Part shown: positions 55,370 through 64,000 of the stretch, piece by piece
Layout of the letters: every line of letters begins with the position of its first letter
How positions within the stretch are numbered: the first letter of the stretch is position 1
Assembly: GCA_022560025.1 (NCBI GenBank)
Contig: JAFISE010000008.1
Location: 186,001-250,000 of the forward strand
Direction of reading: 5' to 3'
Length of the DNA: 64,000 nt
Source of the DNA: Stagonosporopsis chrysanthemi
Lineage: Eukaryota > Ascomycota > Dothideomycetes > Pleosporales > Didymellaceae
Made by a program: the position numbers and the translations under genes
Notes under the pieces: model-generated
The model's database searches: none
What the model saw: the letters and a program-made list of their open reading frames with translations, nothing else
What the model was told of the DNA's origin: nothing

Positions 55370-56712
55370 ATGGCAGGAACACGCTCATCAACCCGCAATG
55401 GTAGCAATACCTCAAGTCCAGCCAAGAACGATGCTATTGCTGGAAGCAAGCGAAAGCCTGAAGCAGATGCGGAATCCTCTCCCAAGCGCGGTCGGAAGGC
55501 ATCCAAGAACCAACCTACGATCGACAGTATGCTCGACAATGGCAACGTCAACGACGAGAAGGTCGAAGATGATGCCGAAATGCAGGAAGCCGCACAGGAT
55601 GTGGTAAACGATGCTAAGAATGACGAAGATGGGGCCGATGCGAACAGCCAGTCAGCAAAGAACGAGAGCGAAAACGCCACTAAGGAGGTGAGCGCAAATG
55701 GGGGCAACGCAAATGGTCAGCTTGCAGATAACAAGAAAGAAGTATCTTCAGCAGATGGCAAGGCTGAGAAGGAGACGAAACCTGAGGTCGACAATGACGG
55801 CGCTGTAGAAGAGTCTTCACAGCGCGAGAAGAAGATGCCATCGAACATCCTCGAAAAGGGCATCGTTTACTTCTTCACTCGTAACCGCGTTAGTGTTGAC
55901 GAAGCCGAGAGCGTTGGCGACCTCCAGCGCACATTCTTCGTTCTCCGACCAATTCCTCAAGGCGCCAAGCTAGGAGATGGTGCTATCCAAGACTTCAAGA
56001 ACAATCGCCTGTTCGCTCTGCCCAAAAAGGTGTTTCCGAAATCACACAGCGATCGATTCATGGCTTTTGTAGAAAAGGCGAACACAACTATCCAGGATTT
56101 GAAGGACAACTTCTTCACAGGTACGGAGTATAACACACAAACTCAAGGCACTCGTCACACGGATCCAGTCACTCCTGTCGCAGAAGGCGTATACCTCATC
56201 ACCCGCACTGAAGATGCCACTACACACCTTGTATACTCCACAACTATCCCAGCCGAGCTTGGTGAGGTACAAGAAGATCTTGGAATCAAAGGACAGGGCA
56301 GCTTTATCATGAGCGTGAAGAACCCTGAACGCAGCGGGCCTGCAAGCGCTTCACTGCCGCAAAAGCCTGATTTCTCCAAAGACATCATTGAGGAGTTTCG
56401 CGGCCTTGCCTGGTCCGAGGTGAAGCCTAAATATCTCGATCACGAGTACTGTCAGATTTTGCTCATTGGCGAAGACACCGAGAAAGCGGTTGAACCTACG
56501 CAGAAGAACGAGAAACACAACAAAGAGACACCAAAGGAGGAGATCGAGCAGCTAGAGCACGAGGACGAGTTGCGTGTACAGCATCTTAAAGGTGAGCAGG
56601 CTTGGAGGCATGCATGTTCTGTAGGTACTGACGTAATTCAGGCGATGATACAGTGTTTGAAGATTTGAAGATTAGCAAGGACGAATATCCCAAGCTTCCA
56701 ACCACTTGGTAA
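55370..56712 (+). CDS. conserved fungal acidic protein, function unknown
   Basis: Two exons (55370-56591 and 56642-56712; 50-bp intron) encode 430 residues. The first 155 residues are disordered, Lys/Glu/Asn-rich with a nuclear-signal-like patch (SKRKPEADAESSPKRGRKAS) and a TIDSML motif. The folded part (about 160-370) has conserved blocks: ILEKGIVYFFTRNRVSVDEA, TFFVLRPIPQGAKLGDG, NRLFALPKKVFPKSHSDRFM, GTRHTDPVTPVAEGVYLI, KGQGSFIMSVKNPERSGPAS and LDHEYCQILLIGE. I recall this domain from filamentous ascomycete proteins sometimes labelled BTB-domain transcription factors, but no BTB signature is visible here, so that name should not be trusted. The short last exon encodes an acidic/aromatic end (YPKLPTTW). 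Probably nuclear. Confidence 0.75.
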
Positions 56713-57223
56713 GGCGCCTTCTATGGCAGCTCAAGGCTGGTGGTGTCGGCATGTATTCTCGAGCTACGTTGCTGCAGTGTACGCAGGAGCTTCTTTGTAA
56801 GAACTCCAAATAGTTCGCAGTTTGTGCGCGCGCAGCCAAAGCCTTCTGCTAAGCTTTTACATTCCTTTCGTTCCTCATTCACACATGTACAACATATATG
56901 CACAGTCAGTGTCCCATGCATGGCTGTCGTCATTTGCCAACACTTAGTTTGTATTATACTATGTGATTACAAGGAAGAGAGCAGGTATGCACCCTTGAAC
57001 AAGTGCAAGCCACGCTCTTCAGAGTTCCATTTCATCTTGTTGTAATCTCGCTATGGCAGGGAAGCCTAGTTTGCATGTGGTACATTCACAAGAGCGCCAC
57101 CCATTGTACATGAGACTGACAGATCAGCAACGGGCTTGAAGAGACCTGCAATCAGCTAGAGACGACCAACTCTTGCGTTTTTCTGGGTTCGACGATACAA
57201 TGAGCTAACGCTCTTGAATAACA
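56713..57223. other. intergenic between convergent genes, nothing seen
   Basis: The 3' flanks of the acidic protein gene and the MFS carrier gene. A 101-codon plus frame here (56740-57045) lacks any recognisable feature. Confidence 0.5.
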
Positions 57224-58955
57224 CTAATCCTTCTTCAACCCCACCTTTCCAGCCTTCCTCAAGCCCAGCACAGCAATAATAACACATACCAACATATACC
57301 CGAACATTGTCCAAAAGCTTGCTCTATAGCCCTTCAGCAATTCTATGGGATCATCTGCACCCGTACTACCGCCATGGCTGCCTCCGGCCTTGTGATTGCT
57401 CTCATCAGTACCGATGACACCCAATGCTACGACCTGGCAACTCCCCATGCCCAAACTTATACCAAATTGCGCCACGGTGTTGAACACCGCGCCCGCGAGA
57501 GCCTGATCTCGCTCCGGGAAGTTGTCACTCACAATGATCAAACCCACGGTGAACAGCACATCCGCCGAGAACGGAGCAAAGGCCTGCGCCCAGAAAGCGA
57601 GGTAGAAGTAGTTCCAGCTCGGGTTGAGCAGCGCCATGAAAAGTGGAGACAAGGAGCAGATGACCGCACTGGTGGTGACCAAGTAGAGGGCAGGAATCTT
57701 ATGGACAAATGTGCCGACGAGAATGTTTAGCAGTACGCCAGTAGCGAGGTTGGGAAGTAAGTATAAGGAGGTAGTCAGTGGGGTTTCCTTCTGGATTTCC
57801 TGGAAGTAGAGCGAGGAGAAGAGCTCTATACTGTTCATGACGCCGTAGGAGAGCGCCACCATGATACACGTTGATGTGAAAGGGATGTTCTTCCATAGCT
57901 TGTTGGGGACCAGGGCGGGCTTATTGGCGCGTACTCGGTAGCGCATCCATGCTGGGAAGGCGAAGAGAAGGACGATGCTGAGGGCAAGGAGAGATGCGGT
58001 TTTCGCTGAGCGGATGGTGGTGAGATCTGCACTGAGGATGCTGATATGTGTCAGTACGTCTGCCAGTCGCGACATATGCTGGATATACTTACGCAAGCAC
58101 ATATGACAAAATGGCCAGACCGCCGCTTGAGATAATGCCCCCGATCCAGTCGACCTCCTTGCCAACTTTCTTTGCAAGCGTAATGCGTCCAATTTGAGCC
58201 GCAGACTTCAACTTCGGAAGACTCCACACTGCCGCGACAGCCGTCGTCAGCAAAGCGCCTCCAGAGAGATAGAATCCAGATCGCCATCCAGCCTTCTCGA
58301 CCAGAATACCACTGATGACCAAACCAACCGCAAAGCCGAGGGGCTGACTAAAGCCCAGACACGCAAACCCCAAGTTTCTCGCACGTCCAGAAGGCACTGC
58401 CCCTGCGATCAGGGCGACTGAGGCTGGAAGATGCATAGCTAGCGCGACGCCCTGCAGAGCACGGAAGGCGACGAGCTGCTCACCCGTAGCCGCAAATCCA
58501 CAGGCAAGTGTGAAGGCTCCGATAAGCGTGATACCAAGAAGCTCAACAGGCCGTGCGCCGACGATGTCTGTGATGGAGCCAGCGATCAAAAGACAGGCTC
58601 CGGATGAAAGACCGTAGACTGACGAGGGCCATAGGTAGAGGGAGCGGTCGAGTGACAGCGAGCGAGCGATCTCGGGCAAACCGATAGTTATGACTCCATT
58701 GGTGAAGCTGGCAATGAAGCCTACGAATGAGGGTGTGAAGATGGTGAGGAAGGTCTGCAAGTCCGCTCTCCGTTTCGTAGCTGCAGACAAGCTGAAGGTT
58801 TCTGAGTCAAAGATGCCACTGGGTTGAGCTCCGCTGAGGGTTCGCGCCGAGTCCACAGAGTGTCTTGTGTTACGGATTGAAGGCCCCGGTAAGTCGGCTT
58901 TGGACATGGCCTGCAGCTCGATGGCCCCTGTCACGGTCGCCGTTGTGGTGCTCAT
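57224..58955 (-). CDS. MFS efflux transporter, DHA2-like (14-TM type)
   Basis: Two exons (58955-58093 and 58040-57224; 52-bp intron) encode 559 residues. About 65 polar N-terminal residues precede the first membrane segment. The drug:H+ antiporter pattern is visible: FTNGVITIGLPEIARSL, then WPSSVYGLSSGACLLIAGSI, TDIVGARPVELLG (motif A-like), AFRALQGVALAMHLPASVAL (motif B-like) and LGFSQPLGFAVGLVISGILV (motif C-like). Roughly 13-14 hydrophobic segments follow. The closest class I can name is the Atr1-like DHA2 group that exports toxic compounds or boron. The substrate cannot be read. No biosynthetic gene is next to it. Confidence 0.88.
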
Positions 58956-60077
58956 CGCGGATGTGATCTGTTTTACGACGACTGGATTATGGACACAATG
59001 AAAACAGTGGTTCTGAGGGAGTGAAGAAGTGTATCTGTCCAAGGGAAAGCAAGCACAAGGAGAGAACGTCAGAGTGCGGCCTGATGTTGGCGACGTACAT
59101 CCATTGGTCCAGATGCAGAACGGAGGATTGGTAGCACTTTGGCCAGAAGCGGCTCTTCGGCTCAAATACTCCCGACAAATGATGCTCGGGATTGATGTGA
59201 AATTTTGTCGACTCCGATGCACGTCTCTTTGTCAAGTTGACATTTGGTCTGCGCCCTATGCTTGTCAAATGTGGGGAGTAGGGTTCATGATCTGATTGAC
59301 CAGTTTTGGGGCTGGAGGATGCCTGCCAGGGCTGCTTGTTAGCTACAGCCAAATCTAGGCTTCTATACACGTTCTCGATGTGTTCGAGAAGAGTGTGTCG
59401 CTTGGAAGTCAATTGTAGGGAGTCCGTTGAATCAAAGCCGTGCCTGAGGTGCTCGTCAACATCTTGAATTAAGCGAAGTTACAGCTACTAAGCGCGACCT
59501 CCTACTACTGTCAGCTCTAACAGTTGCAAGAGACGGCATGACACTGTTCTGAGGTTTGAAAGGCGAGTATACACTCGTGTTCGTGTGGCCATGCAGACAT
59601 CCGCACACCTTGCACGCTGGACGCACCTTCCATGAGAGCCGCACCCTTCATGGCCGGTAGCAGTGACAAGTCCAAAGTCTTATATGCTAAAAATACTGCG
59701 AACATCTCCAAGACATTTGAGACACGTGTTAGCGCGCATCGTTGCGTGGGTGTACACAAGGCGCCAATCCCATCGTCCAGGTGCAGGCGATTGGCTCCCG
59801 ACGCGATGAGGTGGGCCGATGTGACGTCCTGTCCAGCGCGTTGCTCGTGGAGACGCTAGTAAACAAGCCAGCCACCCCAACCTCCTCGATATGCAAGCGC
59901 CAGCCTCGCATTATCTCAGCAAAAGCATCGAGAAGTACGCTCTCCTCTTCCCCACACATTCCAGAGTCGCCATTTCTACACCGAGCTGTCCTGACAAAAC
60001 TCACTAGCTACATTCGTTGTCTGATATAATTCACCACCTGCGTCTGCTGGGCCCACATTCCATAGAGCCCGCGCAAC
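58956..60077. other. 1.1-kb divergent promoter region
   Basis: This region lies between the MFS gene (minus) and the charged membrane protein gene (plus), so it holds both promoters. Only short frames occur; no repeat or TATA box is evident. Confidence 0.45.
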
Positions 60078-61664
60078 ATGGCGCCGCACCCCAACCTCAG
60101 CGCCAATGTCCATGCACAAGGACTCTCTCCTTTGGCCACGCAAGCTGTGCAAGTGGCTAAATCACTTGCGAAGCGCGATGACCAGTACACCAACCTCGCA
60201 TCCGCAGGCTCGCGGTCACCGACCGACCTGTCTGGCCCCGGATTCCAGGTGCTCTTTGCCCTCATTGGCGTGGGCATGACCCTCACGGCCATCTGGTTTT
60301 TCTTCTGGGCCAAGAATGGTGGCTTCAGGTGGAGGAAAGACGACTGGGAGGACTACAAGTCGACAGTGATGCGCCGCAAGGGACCAGATGGCAAGACCTT
60401 GTCCAACGCTACCAAGAGCACCAGGCTGGGAGGAGGCAGTGTTGTCCATGGTGGCAGCTATGGTGCCCCGACTAGTGTTGGCTACACCGACGAGACTGGC
60501 ACCAGCGCAGACATGAGCGAGATCCGCGACGCTGAAGAGGGCAAGTCACACCATGGCCTTAGAGGCGGTGATGGTAGACGTCACAAGAAGAAGCAACGCC
60601 ACGACTACACCAACGACTACAACGACCCTGACCTCGATGGATACCGTCACGAGAAGGCTGCCCGCGTTGGAGGCCTCAATCGTCAAGCTGATGGCACATA
60701 CACTGACTACACGCCCACCGAACCATCCGACCTTGGCTCCAACGTCTCCGGCAGACCACTCGTAAAAAAGGACAAGAGGGATCCCAAAAAGGAAGCCAAG
60801 GAGAAGGAGCGCCGCGCCCGCGAGCGCATGAAGAATGCTAGAGCTGCCGAGAAAGAAGCCCTCAAAGCTGCCGCCGCCGAAGCAAAGTCCCGCAAGGAAG
60901 TCGAGAAGGCAGCCGCCAAACGCGAGAAGGCCGAGCAGAAGAGGAGTAAGAAAACTCGTTCCGAAGTCGGCTCCGAAATGCCTGAGATGGCTGAGAACCG
61001 CACGGAGTACACACGCGCCTTCACCGAATACACCGCTCCCTCTGAGTACGATCACTCCGAAGCCCGCGACTTCGCCGCTCCATCTCCAACAAAGCCACCC
61101 GTCAAGTCTTCCACGCCTGCTAAAGCCCCTGCTAAAGCGCCCTCAAATGCTCGCCGTGCCCCTCCATCGGCTGCCTACTCATTCACCACCGGTGACGATG
61201 ATGCAAACACAGTCTACACTGGCGCTTACACCGAGGCTTCCGACGACCGCACCGCCGCCGAGTCTTCCTACTACTCAGACTACCGCCCACGCGCAGAGCG
61301 CTCGCAAGCCCGCCACCAGTCCCGCGACCGCAAATCCTCCTCGCGCCCACGGCCTGCTGGTTCCCGCTCGCGCCCGAGCTCACAGTCGCCGCAGAAGCGC
61401 CACCGCAGCTCCCAGCCGCCGGCGTCCAAGGCACCTCCCTCTGACATCTTCACCGCAGCCAACGGTGGAACACAGGGCCATATGTCGTACCCCTGCTACA
61501 TCCCCGGCCTTAGCACGGCCGGAACCGTGGTCCCTGGCGAGAGTGTGAGCCAGGTTGGTGCGCCCAGCAAACGCCGTGAGCGTGAGCGGGGCAGTCGCGA
61601 CGTCATGGCTGGGTACAGGCGTGGCGGCGGTCGACGCGATTCACTAAGCGATAGCGACTCGTAG
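60078..61664 (+). CDS. single-pass membrane protein with long charged, disordered tail
   Basis: An intronless gene of 528 residues. A short polar N-terminus (about 55 residues) precedes one membrane segment (VLFALIGVGMTLTAIWFFFW, about 58-77) and a basic stop-transfer sequence (AKNGGFRWRKDDWEDYKS). The remaining 440 residues are disordered: a Gly/Ser region, a Lys/Arg/Glu/Ala coiled-coil (DPKKEAKEKERRARERMKNA, KEALKAAAAEAKSRKEVEKA), Tyr/Thr-rich repeats (TEYTRAFTEYTAPSEYDHSE, TVYTGAYTEASDD) and an Arg/Ser/Pro tail. The tail should lie in the cytosol. The family is conserved in appearance but unnamed; a scaffold or ER/endosome tethering role is only a guess. Confidence 0.8.
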   Translation: MAPHPNLSANVHAQGLSPLATQAVQVAKSLAKRDDQYTNLASAGSRSPTDLSGPGFQVLFALIGVGMTLTAIWFFFWAKNGGFRWRKDDWEDYKSTVMRRKGPDGKTLSNATKSTRLGGGSVVHGGSYGAPTSVGYTDETGTSADMSEIRDAEEGKSHHGLRGGDGRRHKKKQRHDYTNDYNDPDLDGYRHEKAARVGGLNRQADGTYTDYTPTEPSDLGSNVSGRPLVKKDKRDPKKEAKEKERRARERMKNARAAEKEALKAAAAEAKSRKEVEKAAAKREKAEQKRSKKTRSEVGSEMPEMAENRTEYTRAFTEYTAPSEYDHSEARDFAAPSPTKPPVKSSTPAKAPAKAPSNARRAPPSAAYSFTTGDDDANTVYTGAYTEASDDRTAAESSYYSDYRPRAERSQARHQSRDRKSSSRPRPAGSRSRPSSQSPQKRHRSSQPPASKAPPSDIFTAANGGTQGHMSYPCYIPGLSTAGTVVPGESVSQVGAPSKRRERERGSRDVMAGYRRGGGRRDSLSDSDS

Positions 61665-62546
61665 ACAGTGGGGGGCTTGGGAAACGAGACTGATTGCATG
61701 ACTGGCGTTTCTTGCTTTGGGTTCTGATTTTTCGTACAGTATAGCAAGCGACAGATCGATCGATGCGTACGTGCGCAGTGTACAAATGAGCGATGGGATA
61801 CCTGGACAAATTGTCCGAATGGATGGATGGATAATGGAGCAACGAGCGATGAACGCAAATAGATATCATACCTCAATGAATGATTGTACGAGACTTGTCC
61901 ATTGTTCTTTCTTTGTTTGCATCCTTTGATGATCTCGGCGTACAGCCACCAGTCGTGCTTTGGCGATGCCAGATGGAGGCTGCAAAGGAGTGCTAGTTCC
62001 AAGGCCGGCTCCTGGAGACCATCACTCTTACCATCAGCGCAGAGGGAGGGCATTGAAGGGCGAGCGACTACATGCCATAAGTGGAGATAACCACTCCAAC
62101 AAGTAAAAGAAGCCACTAGCTTAAAGCAAGAAACAGCACGGAGGCAGGAACAAGAACAAGAACAAGAACAAATCATACAAGGTAAATGGGGTATATTTAT
62201 TTCCAGATCGCTAGTAGCGCTAAGAAGAACTGCAAGCAAATAGCAGAAGAACTATTCATATCATGGCAGCGTACAAAGGTATAACCTGATCCCAGCCTTG
62301 CAAATCTCGTTTTGAACCGATGCTAGCCCAATCCAATTGGCGCTGGCGAGTGGGGAATAGAGCGATGTGAACGCGATAGAGAAGTACTTGTACAACGAAA
62401 AGAGTGTGAGGTCGTGATGAAAGGTCGTGACGAGCGGTAAGCGCAATTTTGTAGTCGTAAGGGTGAGGATTGGTGAGTAGACGTCTTGAGGCCTGGCCGT
62501 GCGTCGTTGTTCGGTTTTGTGGTGTGGAAAAGGACATTGTAATCAT
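61665..62546. other. intergenic between convergent genes, with a GAACAA repeat
   Basis: The 3' flanks of the two convergent genes. A minus-strand frame (61496-62239) begins only with TTG and owes part of its length to the hexamer repeat at 62148-62171, so it is not called as a gene. Confidence 0.45.
62148..62171. repeat. (GAACAA)4 hexamer repeat
   Basis: Four perfect GAACAA units in tandem in the 3' flank of the charged membrane protein gene. Confidence 0.8.
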
Positions 62547-64000
62547 TTACAATTCATCCTTGACCCTCTGTGTAGCCTCCGTAGCAACGCTTGACGCGCT
62601 GCTGATTGCCTCGCCTGCGGTGCTGGATGCACTGGCGTACATCTCGCTGATGCGCGAGTTGGCAGCCTCCACGGCTAGCGCAATTCTGCTGCTGGCGCTT
62701 TCCATGGCGCCCTGCTCAGGTCCATAAACGGCAGAGCTGAGCTTGGAGTAGGCAAAGTCAGCATTCTCGCTGGCGACGGATGCAACGGATTCGTAAGCGT
62801 CCCCCGCGTTGCTGGCGACCGAGCTATAAACTTCCCCAGCGCCGCTGACAATAGAGCCATATGTGTCAGAGGCACCGCTAGTCACAGAGGCGGCGTAACC
62901 AGACGCTGTAGGCGTGCCAAAGATTGCCGCGCTGATCGCAGCTTGAGCGCTGACTGCGGCGGCAGTGAAGCTGTCCTGGGCCTGCTGAGTGCCATAAATT
63001 GCCTCGCTGACTTGAGATTGAATGGACGAGTACGCGTTGGCAACAGATTCACTGGCCTGCTCGGCCGCACCCTTGGGGGTGCCGTAGACAGCGATCGAGG
63101 CACTCTCGAGAGCTTGGTCGATTTGTGCACTTGCCTGGCTAAGAATGGTTTCGACAGCAGCTGGTGGGGTAAAGATGGAGCTGACGACCGAGGAGGCGGA
63201 TGCATAAGCATCAGCAGCGTACTCAGTAGCAGCCTCGAAGCTTTCGCCAGCGTAAGAGCTTGCAGCATCGTACTGCTCGTTGACATATGACTCCGCGGAC
63301 GCAACGACAGCTGGTAGACCAGTCGAGTATGCTGATGCAAAACGGTTCATGACGCTCTCGGTGAAATCAGGTTCCTTGCCAACTACGAGCTCTGAGATAA
63401 GAGCTTGAATGCCGGCGTACTGCTCAGCAGCTCTCGAAGTAGCCTGTGCACCGTATGAACCAGCCTGAGAGTAAACAGACTCGGCCCAAGGGGTGGGTTG
63501 ACCATAGACCTGACTGCTGGCCTTAGCGATCAAGGCTTCCCAGTTTTCGTTGGCCTGAGAGGCGACTGATTCTGTCCAAGGTGTCTCCGTGCCAATGACA
63601 CTGGAGCTGACTTGAGATGCTAGAGATTCGGCAGCAGCCTGAGCATTGGATGCCACAGACTGAGCATTTGCGACTGCTGAGTTTGCAGTATCGGAAACAC
63701 CAGATGCGACAGAGGCAGCAGAGACCGAGGCAGCTGAAGCGAGGGAACTTGCTGAAGCAGATGCAACAGAAGCAAGTGACTCCACAGTACCTTGTTCGGG
63801 CCCATATACAGCGCTGGAGGCTGCGCCCAAGAACTCAGAGTAACGACCATGGGCGAGCCCAACAGCTTCGTAGTACTGACGACGCACATTACCAACGCCG
63901 GAAGTGGGCTGCGAAGACAACTGAGCCGAGGCTTGGCTGAGACCTTCAGAAAGTCTTGAGGAGGCAATGGACGAGACAGACTCAAAGTAGCCTTGGGTTG
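62547..64000 (-). CDS. Ala/Ser-rich internally repetitive protein, 5' end beyond the window
   Basis: The frame is open from the right edge of the window to the stop at 62547; at least 483 residues are visible and the start is missing. Composition is dominated by Ala and Ser with regularly spaced Tyr, Val and Gln. A loose repeat unit recurs roughly every 35-70 residues around the motif [SA]xxVYG[PT] or similar: SAVYGPEQGTVESLA, SSVIGTETPWTESVASQA, SQVYGQPTPWAESVYSQA, IAVYGTPKGAAEQASESV, EAIYGTQQAQDSF, AAIFGTPTASGYAAS and SAVYGPEQGAMESAS. The spacing suggests amphipathic helices, as in lipid- or membrane-binding apolipoprotein-like or LEA-like proteins. No membrane segment or signal is in the visible part. 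The function is unknown. Confidence 0.8.
   Translation of the reverse strand, partial: TQGYFESVSSIASSRLSEGLSQASAQLSSQPTSGVGNVRRQYYEAVGLAHGRYSEFLGAASSAVYGPEQGTVESLASVASASASSLASAASVSAASVASGVSDTANSAVANAQSVASNAQAAAESLASQVSSSVIGTETPWTESVASQANENWEALIAKASSQVYGQPTPWAESVYSQAGSYGAQATSRAAEQYAGIQALISELVVGKEPDFTESVMNRFASAYSTGLPAVVASAESYVNEQYDAASSYAGESFEAATEYAADAYASASSVVSSIFTPPAAVETILSQASAQIDQALESASIAVYGTPKGAAEQASESVANAYSSIQSQVSEAIYGTQQAQDSFTAAAVSAQAAISAAIFGTPTASGYAASVTSGASDTYGSIVSGAGEVYSSVASNAGDAYESVASVASENADFAYSKLSSAVYGPEQGAMESASSRIALAVEAANSRISEMYASASSTAGEAISSASSVATEATQRVKDEL

Noticed and set aside
61496..62239. 247-codon minus frame at the end of the charged membrane protein gene
   Set aside because: It starts with TTG, is antisense to a real coding region, and its Ser/Cys run is produced by the GAACAA repeat.
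1..64000. tRNA, rRNA, CRISPR, transposon or terminal-repeat structures
   Set aside because: Reading both strands showed no tRNA-like T-loop and acceptor pairing, no regular repeat-spacer array, and no transposase, integrase or reverse-transcriptase motifs. Short inverted and tandem repeats are listed separately.

Overview
This window looks like nuclear DNA from a filamentous ascomycete, most likely a dothideomycete. Almost every gene is a conserved fungal protein broken by short introns (about 45-60 bp, GTRNGT...YAG, often with CTAAC/CTAAT branch sites). The genes are single units on both strands rather than operons. The 352-residue Fus3/Kss1-type MAP kinase is the size typical of plant-associated Dothideomycetes. 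I can read about 25 well supported protein genes and a few weaker ones. I found no rRNA, tRNA, CRISPR array or intact transposon. All gene models come from reading the frames and splice signals by eye.

Layout. 1-5.6 kb: a large hybrid histidine kinase and a small TATA-driven membrane protein. 5.8-10.9 kb: a divergent pair, a LamB/YcsF (PxpA-type) protein and a four-exon biotin carboxylase carrying PxpC- and PxpB-like domains, with GATA and CCAAT motifs between them. 11.5-15.5 kb: an unusual protein kinase and a secreted cysteine-rich small protein. 16.5-24.1 kb: a Na+:dicarboxylate/glutamate symporter, a cupin protein, a mitochondrial ABC half-transporter and an RNA 3'-phosphate cyclase. 24.4-29.9 kb: a BTB protein, then a 2.3 kb spacer with seven exact ATCWGATAA motifs leading into an FAD/NADPH oxidoreductase. 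30.6-38.1 kb: an F-box-like protein, a 58-residue membrane protein, a stomatin-like SPFH protein and a BTB protein. 38-41.6 kb: a long pyrimidine-rich leader and the MAP kinase. 42-47.8 kb: a membrane/disordered protein, an ERV1-type sulfhydryl oxidase, a PQ-loop protein, a disordered hypothetical and a GPI-type surface protein. 49.7-56.7 kb: a SigF-like NTF2 protein, a BLI-3-type flavin protein, the divergent BFR1/HEM4 pair and a conserved acidic protein. 57.2-64 kb: an MFS efflux carrier, a charged single-pass membrane protein, and an Ala/Ser-rich repeat protein that runs off the right edge.

Most of this is housekeeping and accessory metabolism. Two places look like functional modules. The first is the PxpA/carboxylase pair, probably for hydrolysis or carboxylation of a cyclic amide or lactam. 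The second is the oxidoreductase behind a dense array of SreA/Sre1-type iron GATA sites, which suggests an iron-controlled reductase.
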